Source: Firmicutes bacterium ZCTH02-B6
Lineage (GTDB): Bacteria; Bacillota; Limnochordia; Limnochordales; ZCTH02-B6
Length of the DNA stretch: 6,193 nt
Assembly: GCA_002159155.1 (NCBI GenBank)
Contig: LZRQ01000197.1
Coordinates: 1 to 6,193, forward strand
Direction: 5' to 3'
Shown here: one piece after another, positions 4,993 through 6,193 of the stretch
Layout of the letters: each line of letters opens with the position of its first letter
Numbering within the stretch: the stretch's first letter is position 1
Notes under the pieces: model-generated
The model's database searches: none
Seen by the model: the letters and a program-made list of their open reading frames with translations, nothing else
Told to the model about the DNA's origin: nothing
Made by a program: the position numbers and the translations under genes

Positions 4993-6192
4993 TCACCGGA
5001 CCACCGCCGCCAGGTTGCCGACGCCGACGACCACCAGAATACCGACGAAAAACATCAGCGCGACCGTTGCCACCGAGCTCATGAGCACCGTCAGCGCGTC
5101 CGCCAAGGTTCCAAGAGCGTCCACGAGCCGCGTGTCGCTGATGGGCTGTACCAGGGCCGTCGCCACCCGGTAGATTACCACCAGAGCCAAAATCTTGGCC
5201 AGAGGGAAGGCTAGCATCAACGTCAGCGCGACAAGGCCCAATACCCCGAGGGCGTTTTTGAGCAGGAGCGATCCGCCCACGACCACTTCCACCGCATCGG
5301 ACATCATGCCGCCCACGACCGGGATAAAGGTGCCCGCCAAAAACTTGGCTGCCCGCAGGGCGACACCATCAGCCACAGGTGCGATGGCACCCCGCAGAAC
5401 CATCACCCCGAGGAAGAGGGTGAAGCCCAAACCGAGCACCGTCACCGCCCCGTGGCGCAATAAGCCCGCAAGGCGCGACAAGGGAAATTCGGACACCACG
5501 TGGCCAGCAACACCTACCGCCGCTGCGAGAAACAACAGGGGCAGCACCACCCGGTCGACCGTATTGACCACCAACGTCACGGAAGTGATCAGCAGCGGGT
5601 GGAACAGCGCGGCGCTGGACAACGCCCCCACCGCGGCCAAAAGGGTCGACAAAAGCGGCAGCAGCGCCAACATAAAGCTGCTCATGTCGCCCAGCGTTTC
5701 CCGGCCGATACCGCTGGCAATGGCGAAGCTCTGCAGTCCCAAAAAGATGACCACCATGTAAGCGACCAAAAAGCCAAACTCTGTAGCGGCGCGGGACCAC
5801 GACCCGGCGACGTTTTGCAAGAGCGCGCACAGCACCGCCGCCACGACCAGCTGGGCAAGCAGGCGCGATTGGACCACGACCTCTCCCACGAGGTATTGCA
5901 ACCAATCCCTAGCCATCGCGACCGGATCCAGCCGCAGGCCGCCGGCCGGGTCGAGCAACAGCTCGCGCACGCTGCGGAACGGAAGCTGCCGCCGCAGCTC
6001 ATCGTCAAGGCCCGCAAGCCAGGCATCTAGCTCGGTAGTGTCCAGATGACGCAGCTGCTCTTCCACGGTGGCCTGTAGCGGGTCCGGCAGCGCCTGCGCC
6101 GCAGCCAGCGAACCGCAAAGCAGCACGACCGCCAACATTGCGGCCGCTAGTCTGACCCACCCCCTCGCACCAAACCCGCCGCGCTCCCTCAC
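4993..6192 (-). CDS. spoIIIAE: Stage III sporulation protein AE (SpoIIIAE), start at the window edge
   Basis: This is a polytopic membrane component of the SpoIIIA-SpoIIQ channel, which connects mother cell and engulfed forespore and is needed for late forespore gene expression. The 399 residues begin with a signal-like segment (charged first 14 residues, hydrophobic core about 15-34, small residues near AAAQA). A soluble region about 35-100 follows, then many hydrophobic helices from about 104 to the C-terminus. The segment FIPVVGGMMSDA at 289-300 matches the most recognisable conserved block of the family, and the length is close to the B. subtilis protein as I recall it. The start is a GTG one base inside the window edge, so its ribosome site cannot be seen and a longer N-terminus is possible. 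The next in-frame ATG (residue 19) would cut the signal segment. spoIIIAA-AD should lie just upstream, outside the window. In B. subtilis the operon is driven by SigE in the mother cell. Confidence 0.93.
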   Translation of the reverse strand: MRERGGFGARGWVRLAAAMLAVVLLCGSLAAAQALPDPLQATVEEQLRHLDTTELDAWLAGLDDELRRQLPFRSVRELLLDPAGGLRLDPVAMARDWLQYLVGEVVVQSRLLAQLVVAAVLCALLQNVAGSWSRAATEFGFLVAYMVVIFLGLQSFAIASGIGRETLGDMSSFMLALLPLLSTLLAAVGALSSAALFHPLLITSVTLVVNTVDRVVLPLLFLAAAVGVAGHVVSEFPLSRLAGLLRHGAVTVLGLGFTLFLGVMVLRGAIAPVADGVALRAAKFLAGTFIPVVGGMMSDAVEVVVGGSLLLKNALGVLGLVALTLMLAFPLAKILALVVIYRVATALVQPISDTRLVDALGTLADALTVLMSSVATVALMFFVGILVVVGVGNLAAVVR

Positions 6193-6193
6193 G

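Noticed and set aside
5195..5761. Thr/Arg/Ala-rich plus-strand frame opposite spoIIIAE
   Set aside because: It is a shadow of hydrophobic membrane-helix codons of SpoIIIAE.

Overview
The window is one uninterrupted minus-strand gene block from a GC-rich, endospore-forming Firmicute. Four genes of the spoIIIA sporulation operon fix the spore-former assignment. The strong G/C bias at third codon positions points to a high-GC lineage (of the Symbiobacterium, Thermaerobacter or Limnochordia kind), but the genus cannot be settled from this stretch.

In transcription order (high to low coordinates) the genes are spoIIIAE, spoIIIAF, spoIIIAG and spoIIIAH, then accB and accC (biotin carrier and biotin carboxylase of acetyl-CoA carboxylase). 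After these come an Asp23/Gls24-family gene, an amaP-type membrane-anchor gene that carries a second Asp23-like domain, and a DUF2273 small membrane protein cut off by the window edge. The order spoIIIA, accB, accC, asp23-like matches the Bacillus subtilis chromosome, where nusB follows. Here a membrane module (AmaP plus DUF2273) follows the Asp23 gene. Nothing in the window is mobile, and no RNA gene, CRISPR array or rho-independent terminator was seen.

Functionally there are two units. SpoIIIAE-AH belong to the SpoIIIA-SpoIIQ channel that joins mother cell and forespore. AccBC make malonyl-CoA for fatty acid synthesis, and the Asp23/AmaP/DUF2273 proteins form a membrane-attached group of poorly known function. 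The switch falls at 2974-3065. There a good SigA-like promoter (TTGACG, 17 bp, TAAGAT) is buried in the 3' end of spoIIIAH. It is followed by a leader made of four 15-nt tandem repeats, each with a Shine-Dalgarno-like core and most with a complementary CTTCC, ending at a TTG start for accB. This is the most unusual feature of the window. A second observation is that several proteins on both sides of the switch (SpoIIIAF, SpoIIIAG, Asp23, AmaP) end in what looks like the same alpha-beta-beta-alpha-beta layout.
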